A stretch of DNA of 64,000 nucleotides from Pseudogracilibacillus sp. (GCA_026169815.1 JAPFDT010000006.1:1-64000); one strand, 5' to 3'. Positions 19,725 to 30,492 are shown, counted from the stretch's first letter. Notes: a model not told the origin generated them from the letters alone. Numbers and translations are program-made.

Positions 19725-20612
19725 TTAGCTTGCATGTGTAACATCTAAATGAATTTGTTTTTTCAACTCTTGAACTTCTGTTTCTGATAATGGCACAAGT
19801 GGTAAGCGTACGCCACCAACTTCTACTCCATACATATTAAGGATTTCTTTTAATGGTGTTGGACTTGGTGCAGAGAATACTGCTTTAAATGTCGGTAATA
19901 ATGAGCGGTGAATTCTTGCCGCTTCTTCTACATTACCTGTTTTAAATGCATTAATAATATTCTGCATTTCTACGCCAACGACGTGAGCTGAAACAGAAAC
20001 GATTCCTACTCCTCCTATTGCTAGGACTGGTAAAGTTAAACTGTCATCTCCACTATATAATGTAAATTCTTTATCTGTACGTTCGATAATTTCTGCCATT
20101 GCATCTAAATCGGCACTTGCTTCTTTCACAGAGACAATATTGTCTACGTCTTCTGCAAGTCTTACAATCGTATCTACTTCAATATTTACAGCTGTTCTTC
20201 CTGGAATATTATATATCATTATTGGTAAATGTGTCGTTTCTGAAATTGTTTTAAAGTGTTGATATAATCCTTCTTGTGACGGGCGATTATAATAAGGAGC
20301 TACTAACATAATTGCGTCTACTCCTGCTAGTTCTGCTTCTTTCGTTAATGCAATTGATTCACGAGTATTATTCGATCCTGTTCCTGCAATAACTGGAATA
20401 CGTCCATCAACAATTTGCACAACATGTTTAAATAAAGCAATTTTCTCACACGTTGATAATGTTGCACTTTCACCTGTTGTTCCTGCAACTACTACTGCGT
20501 CAGTTCCATTTGAAATTAAATGTTCTACTAAGTTTTCTGTTGCTGTGTAATCAATTTCTTCCTGTTCGTTAAATGGGGTTACCATTGCTGTTACTATTTG
20601 ACCAAAATACAT
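19725..20612 (-). CDS. dapA: 4-hydroxy-tetrahydrodipicolinate synthase
   Basis: GTTGESATL, YNIPGRT, VKEAS motifs; internal ATG (MYFGQIVTAMVTPF) preferred over the listed start. Confidence 0.93.
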   Translation of the reverse strand: MYFGQIVTAMVTPFNEQEEIDYTATENLVEHLISNGTDAVVVAGTTGESATLSTCEKIALFKHVVQIVDGRIPVIAGTGSNNTRESIALTKEAELAGVDAIMLVAPYYNRPSQEGLYQHFKTISETTHLPIMIYNIPGRTAVNIEVDTIVRLAEDVDNIVSVKEASADLDAMAEIIERTDKEFTLYSGDDSLTLPVLAIGGVGIVSVSAHVVGVEMQNIINAFKTGNVEEAARIHRSLLPTFKAVFSAPSPTPLKEILNMYGVEVGGVRLPLVPLSETEVQELKKQIHLDVTHAS

Positions 20613-20674
20613 TTTCCCACACCCTTTTATGAATAATATTTTATACATAAAGGCTATGTTCTTATTTAGCTACG

Positions 20675-20707
20675 AAAAAAAGCACCAACGAAGGCTCGTT
20701 GCTGCTA
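20675..20707 (-). terminator. Attenuator terminator of the lysine riboswitch
   Basis: agcagcaacgagccttcgttggtgctttttttcg on minus strand. Confidence 0.88.
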
Positions 20708-20732
20708 AAATGTATACTTTACATTTCCGCGC

Positions 20733-20872
20733 GTAAGATAGCCCTCCACGTAGTTTCCTACATGACAGTCCTGTACCTATTAAATACAGACCCAGCCTTA
20801 AGTCGATGAGACTACTTAAAACTTCGGCAAACTCTCCTTTTTATAATTTTCAACGGAGCCCACCTCTCCTCC
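20733..20872 (-). promoter_or_regulatory. Lysine riboswitch (L-box) aptamer
   Basis: Minus strand ggagaggtgggctccgttg...ggagagtttgccgaag...ggctgggtctgta...ggtacaggactgtcatg...gtggagggctatctta, followed by terminator and dapA. Confidence 0.92.
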
Positions 20873-21163
20873 AATTATATACTTATAGATTTTGCTCCTC
20901 CATACCCACTTTGAAAGTGAATTTAGAATCATTTAATTAACCTTAACTATAACAAATTATTTTTCATAATGCAACTATAATCATAACTTTTTTAAATGTA
21001 AAGGATGAGTTTATCTGTAAATAATTGATAACATGATTGTTCATGCTGTTCCATACTTATTCTATTCTCATAAAAGTGAATCGTGTAGTAATAATATCTA
21101 ATTTTCTATTTATTATGAAATAGATGTTATAATAATCTTGTTAGAAATAAAGGAGGAATAATA

Positions 21164-22339
21164 TTGCTTACATCTATCCATAAATCAATCGATGAACACT
21201 ATGATGAAATGGTGGAAATTCGACGCTACTTACATCAGTATCCTGAAGTATCGTTTGAAGAATTTGAAACAGCTACATATATTGCAAATTTCTATGAACA
21301 ATTAGGTATTCCCTATGAAAAAAACATCGGAGGCAATGGGGTTATTGCACGATTACAAGGTAAAAAACCTGGAAAAACAATCGCTTTACGAGCAGACTTT
21401 GACGCTTTACCAATCAATGATCAAAAAGATGTACCATACAAATCGAAAGTACCTGGAGCGATGCATGCTTGTGGACATGATGGACACACGGCAACACTAC
21501 TCATCCTTGCTAAAGTAATGCTACAATTTCAAGATAAATTATCAGGTACGATTGTTTTCCTTCATCAACACGCAGAGGAAATCCCACCTGGTGGGGCAAT
21601 TTCCATTATCGAATCTGGTGCGCTAGATGATGTTGATGCAGTATTCGGTAATCATTTGTGGACACCAACACCTTTAGGAGAAGTAACAACGAAAGAAGGA
21701 CCTTTTATGGCAGGTGTCGATAGTTTTACTATTAAAGTAAAAGGAAAAGGCGGTCATGGAGGATATCCTCATGAAACGAAAGATGCGCTTGTTATTGGAG
21801 CAGAAATTACAACCCATTTACAAAATATTTTAAGTCGTCGTCTGTCTCCTTTTCAAACAGCTGTTATTACAATTGGAAAATTTGAAGCTGGAACTTCCTT
21901 TAATGTCATCGCAGACGAAGCAACATTAACAGGTACTGTTCGATATTTCGATATTGCGGTACAAGATAAGATAAAAGAAGAAATGAACCGGATTGTCAAA
22001 GGTATCTGTGTTGCAGGTGATGCTACATATGACCTTGATTATAGTGAAGGATTTCCCCCAGTCATTAATCATGTTGCAGAAACAGAGCTCATTTTTCAAG
22101 CAGCTGAAAAAATAGCTGACGTTAAAAATGCGACAGTAGCAGAGGCTCAAATGGCAGGAGAAGATTTTGCACATTATTTAACCAAAAAGCCAGGTGCCTT
22201 CTTTTTTACAGGTGCGGAAAAGGAAAATCATCCATATCCACACCATCACCCAATGTTTGACTTCAATGAACAAGCAATGCCAACCGCAGCAAAAATGTTA
22301 ATTGGAGCATATATGGAGTTTCAGGAAAATAATAAGTAA
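21164..22339 (+). CDS. M20-family amidohydrolase, YhaA-like (N-acyl-amino acid amidohydrolase)
   Basis: ALRADFDALPI, HACGHDGHTA, aaaggaggaata SD before TTG. Confidence 0.88.
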   Translation: MLTSIHKSIDEHYDEMVEIRRYLHQYPEVSFEEFETATYIANFYEQLGIPYEKNIGGNGVIARLQGKKPGKTIALRADFDALPINDQKDVPYKSKVPGAMHACGHDGHTATLLILAKVMLQFQDKLSGTIVFLHQHAEEIPPGGAISIIESGALDDVDAVFGNHLWTPTPLGEVTTKEGPFMAGVDSFTIKVKGKGGHGGYPHETKDALVIGAEITTHLQNILSRRLSPFQTAVITIGKFEAGTSFNVIADEATLTGTVRYFDIAVQDKIKEEMNRIVKGICVAGDATYDLDYSEGFPPVINHVAETELIFQAAEKIADVKNATVAEAQMAGEDFAHYLTKKPGAFFFTGAEKENHPYPHHHPMFDFNEQAMPTAAKMLIGAYMEFQENNK

Positions 22340-22506
22340 ATAATACACAAACTAGAAAATAATACACTTAGAAGTTTTCAAATGAATGAGCACTGCGACA
22401 AACTGCAGTGTTTTTTTAAATGAGTCTTAGAGATTTAATATTAAGGTGAATTTTTTGAAAAAGAGACTAAACAATTGGCATTGGCCAAGTATAATTGGAG
22501 GTTACT

Positions 22507-23484
22507 ATGAAAGATAATTGGGAACGAACACAACCTGTTTATCTAATGAAAAAAGAGGAAATAGAGCATATGATTCATTCCTTTTTCCCTGACAGCAAAC
22601 TAAAATCCTTTCAATTATTAGGCGGAGGTTTATCTAATGTAAATTATAAATTAAAAGTTAAATCTCACAAACAGCCATTCCTGCTAAGAATTAGCAATGA
22701 GGAAAATTGTAAATTTGAACATGCTTTACATAAGAGGTTACACAAGCAAATACCTGTACCAGAAATTTACTTCAGTAAGTGTCAAGGTAATCAGTCCTAT
22801 TCCATAATGGAGTGGAAAGAAGGTGTTCATCTTAAAGAGATAATGTATGGCAAAAAGGTTTTATCGATTAAGCAAGCTGGTTATTACGTTGGCTATCACC
22901 TTGCAAAAATGAGGAAGATTACATTTCCTGAACCAGGGCTTTTCAATGAAAGTTTGGAAGTAATTAACCCCTTAAGCATTACACCAAATACGTTTCAAAA
23001 GTTTATGGAGGAATTTTTAATAGATGGCCATGCAGGTTCCTGGCTTGGAAATGAGCTAACTCATACATTATTAGATTTCAGCAATAAACATAAGCATTTA
23101 TTAAAAAACATCGAAAATGAAACTCCTGCTTTAGTACATAGTGATTACAATGGATTGAACATATTAGTTAGTGAAAGACATGGAGATTGTGAGGTTACTA
23201 GCATTATAGATTGGGAATTTTCATTTGCTGGACCAATTTATTTTGATATTGGTAATATGTTACGCTATGAAAATTTCCCCCACTTCTCCGAGTTTGAGAA
23301 TACTTTTATAGATGGATTACAAAATAACGGAATAACGCTACCACACAATTGGAAAAAAATTGCGAAATTAGTAGATTTAATCGCATTGGGAGGATTGCTT
23401 AACCATAAGCACGTTGGGGAACCTCGAGTAAGTGATATTAAACAATTAATGATCCAAACAATAAAAAGCTGGCATCACTTTTAA
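22507..23484 (+). CDS. Aminoglycoside phosphotransferase/choline kinase-family protein
   Basis: LVHSDYNGLNILV and IIDWEFSFAGPIYFDIGN motifs; ATG 22507 after attggagg SD. Confidence 0.82.
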   Translation: MKDNWERTQPVYLMKKEEIEHMIHSFFPDSKLKSFQLLGGGLSNVNYKLKVKSHKQPFLLRISNEENCKFEHALHKRLHKQIPVPEIYFSKCQGNQSYSIMEWKEGVHLKEIMYGKKVLSIKQAGYYVGYHLAKMRKITFPEPGLFNESLEVINPLSITPNTFQKFMEEFLIDGHAGSWLGNELTHTLLDFSNKHKHLLKNIENETPALVHSDYNGLNILVSERHGDCEVTSIIDWEFSFAGPIYFDIGNMLRYENFPHFSEFENTFIDGLQNNGITLPHNWKKIAKLVDLIALGGLLNHKHVGEPRVSDIKQLMIQTIKSWHHF

Positions 23485-23611
23485 GATGAAAGTTAGCATG
23501 ATTGAGTTAAGTTCATCGAGCACACATGAATATTGGGATGGAGCGAATTCATTAATAACAGGGTGCCAATCAATTGTGATTGAGCACCCTATATGTGTTG
23601 AAAGTCATTTG

Positions 23612-24826
23612 TCACAATTCCACTTTTCTTCTTACATACAACTGAATAAATAAGTATGTAAACACTAAACCAAGAATTAACGCATATAGAAAGAAAATGT
23701 ACTGTGTAAGTGCGATAAAGACAAGTGCAAATAGTATCGTTTGTGCCAGTGTGATCCGGCTAATAAAGGTTAAAAATGCTTTCGAACGTTCCACTTGATG
23801 TATCGGGTATAAATCAATCCAAATATTCGTACGGTAATGATGGAATAAAGAAATCATTTGAAAGCTCGTCATATACAGAAACAAGACAAGAAATGCCAAC
23901 TTCAACCAATCATTCGGTACAAAATAAATCACTATGCCCCCAAGTACAGTTAACCGTAAGTACATACTTAAATAATCGCTACTTCGAATGAATGACAACC
24001 TATATAAGTACGGAAATGTTGCCCTATGTTGAAAGGGAACACGAAAGTTAACGAACTTAGAAAGTAATGGACGCTTTTTCAAACGATTCGATAGATGCGG
24101 AACATCTGCAAACATACTAACAAAACGATAAAAAGATGCAAGTCGATTTAGATCGTTTTCAATTAATATTTCCCACGCTAAACCTGACTGTCTCTTTATT
24201 AAAAAATAGTTATTAATAGCGAGTGCAAAGTAAAATATAATGACGACAATCACAAATTTCGTTTCCAGTAATAATGTATAAAATATCGCCATACTTACAA
24301 GTGTGCGAATAATTTTATCAAATAAACGAATCGTCGTATGTTCTATCTTAAACATTTGCCAATTTGTCGTTAAATTCCACCCTTTTAATAGTAAAGCAAT
24401 AAACACGATGAGCAAATAATCTTTCGTCGTTTTATGAGGATATACTTGCATAAACATCGGCGCTAATGCGGCTGAAACGATAAACACGATATATAATTGA
24501 AAAACGTAATTATATACTAAACTCCATTTAAAATACTTTTGCATTTCAGCTTCTTTTACGATTAAAAACACTTTATCTGGCTCTTTTAAAAAAGATTGAA
24601 TTGGATTGTAACTTACGACAAAGCCAAAAAACAAGGCCAATACTAATGCTGCTGGAAAATTAGGACTTAATTGTTCTAACCATTGCTGATAATAAATTGA
24701 AATCGTAATAATAATAAACAATAAAGCAATCATAAAGTGTCCATTAAATATATATCGTAAATAACGATTTAACAATTTAATATGTTCTTGTAAACGCTCC
24801 TTAAATAAATCCGTCGCATCAAACAT
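23612..24826 (-). CDS. ecsB: ABC transporter permease EcsB
   Basis: 404-aa polytopic protein overlapping ecsA. Confidence 0.88.
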   Translation of the reverse strand: MFDATDLFKERLQEHIKLLNRYLRYIFNGHFMIALLFIIITISIYYQQWLEQLSPNFPAALVLALFFGFVVSYNPIQSFLKEPDKVFLIVKEAEMQKYFKWSLVYNYVFQLYIVFIVSAALAPMFMQVYPHKTTKDYLLIVFIALLLKGWNLTTNWQMFKIEHTTIRLFDKIIRTLVSMAIFYTLLLETKFVIVVIIFYFALAINNYFLIKRQSGLAWEILIENDLNRLASFYRFVSMFADVPHLSNRLKKRPLLSKFVNFRVPFQHRATFPYLYRLSFIRSSDYLSMYLRLTVLGGIVIYFVPNDWLKLAFLVLFLYMTSFQMISLFHHYRTNIWIDLYPIHQVERSKAFLTFISRITLAQTILFALVFIALTQYIFFLYALILGLVFTYLFIQLYVRRKVEL

Positions 24827-25580
24827 TGTTTTCTTCCTTTGTTAATTGAATATATAAATCATCTAATGTCGCTTCATGCATATTAAATTGTTCGCGCAAC
24901 TCTTGTAAAGTTCCTTGTGCTCGAATAATTCCTTCATGCAAAATAACAAAGCGATCACAATATCGTTCTGCTGTTGCAAGAATATGAGTAGACATCAGCA
25001 CTCCTGCTCCATTGTTTTTCATTTTTTCCATCCAATCAATATAGGACTGTATCCCAAGTGGATCTAAACCAACAAATGGTTCATCAACAATATATAAAGA
25101 TGGTTCAATTAAAAAAGCACACATAATCATCACTTTTTGACGCATTCCTTTTGAAAAGTGAACAGGAAACCAATGTAATTGTCGTTTCATACGAAAAGCT
25201 TCTAACAAGGCTGGTAATCTCGCTTCAAACGTTTCCTCATCTAAATCATGCGCCATTGCAGTTAATCGTAAATGTTCGTATAAAGTTAATTCATCATATA
25301 AAATTGGTTGTTCTGGAATGTAGCCTATTTCTTTACGGTAACTAGTTGAATTTTCTTTTAATGTCTTCCCATTAATCGTAATCTGACCGCTTTTTTCTGC
25401 TAGTAAACCAATAATATGTTTTATCGTTGTACTTTTTCCCGCCCCATTTAAACCAATCAATCCGACAATCTCACCTGATTGAATAGAGAAGGAAATATCA
25501 TGAAGGACATTTTTGTTTGAATAACCACCTGTTAAATTTGAAATATCCAATAATGGTTGCAAAATATTCACCTCGACCAA
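24819..25580 (-). CDS. ecsA: ABC transporter ATP-binding protein EcsA
   Basis: GLNGAGKST Walker A, YIVDEPFVGLDPLG Walker B; divergent from hit as in B. subtilis. Confidence 0.93.
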   Translation of the reverse strand: MVEVNILQPLLDISNLTGGYSNKNVLHDISFSIQSGEIVGLIGLNGAGKSTTIKHIIGLLAEKSGQITINGKTLKENSTSYRKEIGYIPEQPILYDELTLYEHLRLTAMAHDLDEETFEARLPALLEAFRMKRQLHWFPVHFSKGMRQKVMIMCAFLIEPSLYIVDEPFVGLDPLGIQSYIDWMEKMKNNGAGVLMSTHILATAERYCDRFVILHEGIIRAQGTLQELREQFNMHEATLDDLYIQLTKEENNV

Positions 25581-25960
25581 TCATTATAATAACGTTATTT
25601 GAATAATATGCCGCACAATTAACGTCGTTAAACATAGTATATATGATAAAGAAGAAAGATGTATAATATTTTCTCCAAAGGTCATACTATTTGTGAAGAA
25701 AAAACAAGAAACATATCGACTACTACCGTTATGATAAGCATCAGCTATATAGCTTGTTATTTCATTATTAGAAATGACCTAATCCCCGAGCTGATGGTGT
25801 TTCTTATTTTTCTTCTTAAAGCAGACTACGTTTTAGAGCGTAGTCTGTTGTTTTCTACTTGTTTAAAAAAGTAATATATCTTTAACAATTCCTGCATATA
25901 CTTGTCCGACTCTTTATGATAAACTAATGATACATCATTCATTAATAGGAGTTGTTAACG

Positions 25961-26386
25961 ATGAAACACGACGATTGTATTTTTTGTAAAATTATTTCAG
26001 GAGATATTCCATCTGCAAAAGTGTATGAAGACGACCATGTCTATGCATTTTTAGATATTAGTCAAGTGACAACAGGTCATACACTTGTTATTCCAAAAGT
26101 ACATACATCTGATATTTTTGAAACTCCAGAAGACGTTGCAGGCAAATTGTTTGCACGTGTACCAAAGATTGCTAATGCAATTAAAGAAGTCTATAATCCA
26201 CGCGGAGTTAACTTATTAAATAACAATGGTATTTTTGCAGGTCAATCTGTTTATCACTTACATGTTCATATTATTCCAAGATATGATGAAAATGATGGAT
26301 TTAACGCACAATGGACAACTCGAGATGACCAATTTTATTTAGAAGAACTACAAAAAATGGCCAAAGATATTAACGGTGCCATCTAA
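25961..26386 (+). CDS. hit: HIT-family nucleotide-binding protein
   Basis: HLHVHIIPR histidine triad; ATG 25961 after aggag SD. Confidence 0.93.
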   Translation: MKHDDCIFCKIISGDIPSAKVYEDDHVYAFLDISQVTTGHTLVIPKVHTSDIFETPEDVAGKLFARVPKIANAIKEVYNPRGVNLLNNNGIFAGQSVYHLHVHIIPRYDENDGFNAQWTTRDDQFYLEELQKMAKDINGAI

Positions 26387-26424
26387 AAAAATAAAACAAC
26401 TTCTTTAAAGGAGGATTAGATTAT

Positions 26425-26799
26425 ATGTCAAAAGGAAAAGCATTTACTATAGGATTTTTCGTCGCAGGTACTGTCAGTGCGGCAACAGCTTTAGTCGTAG
26501 CCCCTTCCTCTGGGAGAGACTTACGTAGTAAAGTTGTCGAACAAGGGACAGAATTAAAAACAATCGTTGAAGACCTAATTCAAGACGGAATAAAATTAAA
26601 AGATCAAATTGCGAAAACATCTAAAGAAGGTGTCGCTTTGATTAATGAGTTAACCGAAGAAATGAAAACGTCGATTGAAGAATGGAAAGAAGCGGTTGAA
26701 CCACATCAAGATAATATTTACGATTATTTAGAACAAATTGAATCAAGTATTCAAGATTTAGAGGAAAAACTTCAAAATCAAAAGAATGAAAAGTCATAA
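26425..26799 (+). CDS. YhaH-like YtxH-domain protein
   Basis: GFFVAGTVSAATALVVAPSSGRDLR N-terminus, helical tail, synteny after hit. Confidence 0.75.
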   Translation: MSKGKAFTIGFFVAGTVSAATALVVAPSSGRDLRSKVVEQGTELKTIVEDLIQDGIKLKDQIAKTSKEGVALINELTEEMKTSIEEWKEAVEPHQDNIYDYLEQIESSIQDLEEKLQNQKNEKS

Positions 26800-26828
26800 T
26801 TTACTTCATTCAAAGATGTTAGCTAGAA

Positions 26829-26865
26829 AAAGAAGGTTTAGCACCATCGACCTTCTTTTTTTTGC
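26829..26865 (+). terminator. Rho-independent terminator
   Basis: agaaggtttagcaccatcgaccttctttttttt. Confidence 0.85.
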
Positions 26866-26994
26866 GTAATTTTGCTGAAATCTCATTTAAATCGTTTACC
26901 ATTAGATTCAGTTATGTTATTCTTTTTAATAGTGTTTAAGAAATGAAAACTAAAAATAAATTCATTTAGATTCAATACATGGAGGAGTGTCAAA

Positions 26995-27879
26995 ATGAGA
27001 AAAGTGATTATCGCAACAACATTATCACTCAGTTTATTTGGATTAGCTGCTTGTGGTAGCGACAATTCAGATACTGTAGCTGAAACAAATGCCGGTAATG
27101 TAACGAAAGATGAATTATACGATGAGTTAGTTGCATCAAACGGAGGAGAAGCTTTAAAGAAACTAATTACATTAAAAGTGTTAGAAGATAAATACGATGT
27201 TTCGGATAAAGATGTCGACAAAGAATTAGAAACAGTGAAAGAACAAGTCGGCGAAGAGTTTGAACAAGTATTAGCAATGCAAGGTCTTACAGAAGATGAA
27301 TTAAAAACAGATATTAAGACGAGCTTACTTCAAGAACAAGCTATTACAGACGGTATAGAAATTGACGAAGATGAAATGAAAGAACATTATGAGCGAATGG
27401 ATAAAGAAATTGATGCCCGTCACATTCTTGTAGAAGATGAAGAAACGGCAAAAGATATTAAGAAAAAGTTAGATGATGGTGAAGATTTTGAAAAGCTAGC
27501 TAAAAAACATTCTACTGACGAAGGTTCAGCTGAAGAAGGTGGAAATATCGGTTTCTTCTCTGTCGGTGCAATGGTTCCTGAATTTGAGGACAAAGCATTC
27601 TCAATGAAAGAAGGCGAAATTAGCGAACCAGTTCAATCTGATTTTGGATTCCACATTATTGAAGTATTAGAAATTAAAGATTTAGATGGTGATATTGGTT
27701 CTTATGAAGACAATGAAGATCAAATTCGACGTACAATTGCAGAACGTAAAGTAGACCAACAAGAAGCTGTTGAGAAAATTAACAAGTTACTAGAAGATGC
27801 AGATATTGATATTAAAATTGAAGGTTTAGAAGATATTTTCGATGAACCTGAACAACCAGCAATGCCAGAAATGGGCTAA
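26995..27879 (+). CDS. prsA: Peptidylprolyl isomerase/foldase lipoprotein PrsA
   Basis: Lipobox LAAC, parvulin domain ARHILVEDEE...GGNIGFFSVGAMVPEFEDKAF. Confidence 0.95.
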   Translation: MRKVIIATTLSLSLFGLAACGSDNSDTVAETNAGNVTKDELYDELVASNGGEALKKLITLKVLEDKYDVSDKDVDKELETVKEQVGEEFEQVLAMQGLTEDELKTDIKTSLLQEQAITDGIEIDEDEMKEHYERMDKEIDARHILVEDEETAKDIKKKLDDGEDFEKLAKKHSTDEGSAEEGGNIGFFSVGAMVPEFEDKAFSMKEGEISEPVQSDFGFHIIEVLEIKDLDGDIGSYEDNEDQIRRTIAERKVDQQEAVEKINKLLEDADIDIKIEGLEDIFDEPEQPAMPEMG

Positions 27880-27889
27880 ACAACTAATA

Positions 27890-27926
27890 AAAACGTGCTA
27901 ACCTTTTATGGTCAGCACGTTTTTTA
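27890..27926. terminator. prsA terminator
   Basis: aaaacgtgctaaccttttatggtcagcacgtttttt. Confidence 0.9.
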
Positions 27927-27962
27927 ATATACATATTTTAAGCATAAAAACTGATAAAATTA

Positions 27963-28262
27963 TCAAAAAAGAGGTTCCTCTTCATTGGATAGCTCTACAA
28001 AAAATGGATTGATTGCAAAAATGACTAATAAAACGCTTAATGCGATGAGTAATGAAAGATAAGAGTAACCAAAATATATGCCAGTAAACATTATTAGAGG
28101 ACTCGAAACAACAGGAATAATGGTACTTCTCATTCTGTAACGGGCTGAAAAATATTGCTTTTCATTACAAAAGGGACAAGCCATTCCTATTCGGAAAGAA
28201 AAGCTCTTTTTAAAAGTTTGCCACCAACTCCACTTACGATGGCAGTTTTTACAAGTTGGCAT
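27963..28262 (-). CDS. CXXC-20-CXXC-type zinc-ribbon membrane protein
   Basis: MPTCKNCHRKWSWWQTFKKSFSFRIGMACPFCNEKQY plus two TMs. Confidence 0.8.
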   Translation of the reverse strand: MPTCKNCHRKWSWWQTFKKSFSFRIGMACPFCNEKQYFSARYRMRSTIIPVVSSPLIMFTGIYFGYSYLSLLIALSVLLVIFAINPFFVELSNEEEPLF

Positions 28263-28518
28263 TTAAATCACTCCCTTACCATAGCAAGTAAAACTAACTG
28301 TTAAATAAGCGGGTTCTATTGTTGAAGTAATAACTAAATATTAGAATGATTTTTCTTACTATTTATTGTAACATAAAAAAACACTGCGAAAAGCAGTGCT
28401 TATTCGTGTAAAGTTATAGTAGATTTTTGGTTGCAATTTGATATGTTATTTGTTTGCAACTCTGAATAGAACTAGTTACTATCACACAGTAATCTTTTTT
28501 TTATTCTATTCTAATTTC

Positions 28519-28707
28519 TTACCCTTCTGTTGAGCGACTTCGTTTATCTTTTTCTTGTTGCATTCTTTCCATATAAATTTGACCTTCACTTTCAATAAAA
28601 TGTTGTTCTAATTTCCTCTCCGCATGAGCAGCACGAAAAGACATATACCCACTAAAACATATAAATGCTAATACGACAAAAATCCACCAAGGAATTGAAG
28701 CGAGCAT
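28519..28707 (-). CDS. yhaL: YhaL-like sporulation protein
   Basis: 62 aa, N-terminal TM, charged C-terminus; prsA-yhaL-yhaM synteny. Confidence 0.7.
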   Translation of the reverse strand: MLASIPWWIFVVLAFICFSGYMSFRAAHAERKLEQHFIESEGQIYMERMQQEKDKRSRSTEG

Positions 28708-29022
28708 GACAATACCTCCTTGTCCACCGTTTTCCTAGTATATGTATATGTTATTTATGTTCATTTTATACGTAAAATTAATCTCTTTAATCTATAATAT
28801 GTATTCGTTTTAGGGGTCACGAAATCCTCTATGAATGAAAATAAACTTACATACAATTGATAATAAATTATAGTAAAGAGAGAGATTAATACACTGGAAA
28901 AAAAGCTGCGCACAACAAGATATAATTGCATACAAAACAAAAATAGTTGTGATACACTCATGTTAAATATACAACTATAAAATGACTTTTATTCAATATC
29001 TTTCGAAAAGTAGGTTAAATAA

Positions 29023-29397
29023 ATGAACTGGAATACTGATTATATGGTGGAGCAAGAAAAAACAAAATTCGCAACTAAAATAGGTTGTTGTTCTGGGATA
29101 GTTTTGATAGGAATTTTCATTATTGCACTTGTCATTTGGCTTTTATATAACATATTTATTCCTAATGAAACTCAATTAATCGTTAGTGATTCCCCTAACA
29201 ATAAAAACAAAATAGAAATTGTTAGGATAGAGGATTTTCCAGATCCTACTCTTAGAATTAATTATGATAATAACTCTATTATGAAAACTAAGCTACCTGA
29301 TGACATATCTGTAGAGTGGATAAGTGATTATGAAGCTGACGTTATTCTTACTAAGCAAGGAAGCGAAACTGATATTGTTAAAGTGGAATTCGAATAG
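29023..29397 (+). CDS. Uncharacterised membrane-anchored protein (DUF5412-like, tentative)
   Basis: 124 aa, one TM, then a SPNNKNKIEIVRIEDFP domain. Confidence 0.55.
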   Translation: MNWNTDYMVEQEKTKFATKIGCCSGIVLIGIFIIALVIWLLYNIFIPNETQLIVSDSPNNKNKIEIVRIEDFPDPTLRINYDNNSIMKTKLPDDISVEWISDYEADVILTKQGSETDIVKVEFE

Positions 29398-29469
29398 TTA
29401 GCCATTGTAGTAATACTAAAAAAACAGACTATTATTATAATACCCATACAATAGTAAGGGAGTGTTAAA

Positions 29470-30285
29470 TTGAACGGAAACAACGAATTTACGCAAGAGA
29501 ATTATAATGCTATCAGAAGATGCAACAAGAAAATGATTACAAGCAGATTATTGATGATTTTAAGTATAATGCTAATATTGCAAGGATGTAATACTAATCA
29601 AAATAATATCGATATAGCAATTACAAAAGTGGCAAATTTGTTTGAAGTTGAGGATGAAGAGCAAGTCAAAGAAGGAAAATCAGGTAAGATAAAAGATTCA
29701 ACTGACCAAAGTAAAATTGATGAAGCTCTCGAAGCAATTGATAATATTGATACAAGTGACGGAGAACATAGTGAAAGTTATGCTATTGCTTTTGGTCTGC
29801 AATCTGCTATACTCGTTGCTCAAGTACAATTAGATGAACGAGAAGGTAGAGAAGTCCCCTATGAGAACGATTCAGAAGAAGAACCACAAACAGAACAATT
29901 TCAACCTAGTGATGATGATATTATTTGGCAAGATAATGAATTAAAAAATAAAGATATGCTTGAAAACTTTATGAATAATGCTGGGGAAAACGGTAAAAAT
30001 CACGGTAGTGAAATAAGTGTAGTGAAAGATGAAGGAGAAAAAGGAGTAATTATTTACGATTTGAAATCAAGATATGATGAAAATGCTGATCAAGCCTGGA
30101 TTGATGTCACTCCAAATTTGAGTCATTATATTGAAGCAGACAATGACGTGCAGAATGTTTTCAATATGAATCAGCAATGTGGCTATATTTCTAAAGATAG
30201 AGAAGCTGGATATTATAAATTGAATGAATGTTTTACGCATTGGGAATATCCATTACTTCCAATCACTAATGACAATCAAGAATAA
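29470..30285 (+). CDS. Uncharacterised acidic lipoprotein
   Basis: Lipobox-like LILQGC; TTG start after aagggagtg SD, internal ATG also possible. Confidence 0.55.
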   Translation: MNGNNEFTQENYNAIRRCNKKMITSRLLMILSIMLILQGCNTNQNNIDIAITKVANLFEVEDEEQVKEGKSGKIKDSTDQSKIDEALEAIDNIDTSDGEHSESYAIAFGLQSAILVAQVQLDEREGREVPYENDSEEEPQTEQFQPSDDDIIWQDNELKNKDMLENFMNNAGENGKNHGSEISVVKDEGEKGVIIYDLKSRYDENADQAWIDVTPNLSHYIEADNDVQNVFNMNQQCGYISKDREAGYYKLNECFTHWEYPLLPITNDNQE

Positions 30286-30423
30286 TACGTTTGATTGAAA
30301 TTATGCTTATTTTTCATACAATAGATTGCTTAGTAAGTAAGCTACAAACTAACACATTTCTTTAGAAACCTTTGGTCATTCCCTAACTATAAGATTACAG
30401 GTCTTAACTATACATCTGTATTA

Positions 30424-30465
30424 AATAAGCACCCATTTCAAATATTTAAAAATGGGTGCTTATTA
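30424..30465. terminator. Bidirectional terminator
   Basis: aataagcacccatttcaaatatttaaaaatgggtgcttatt. Confidence 0.8.
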
Positions 30466-30492
30466 TGACATTAATTTAAACAACTTAACCTT

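Noticed and set aside
25659-25874. 71-aa ORF upstream of hit
   Set aside because: No recognisable family; covers the intergenic hairpin; no convincing SD.
28761-28961. 66-aa minus-strand ORF
   Set aside because: Hydrophobic but without SD or family support; probably intergenic AT-rich DNA.
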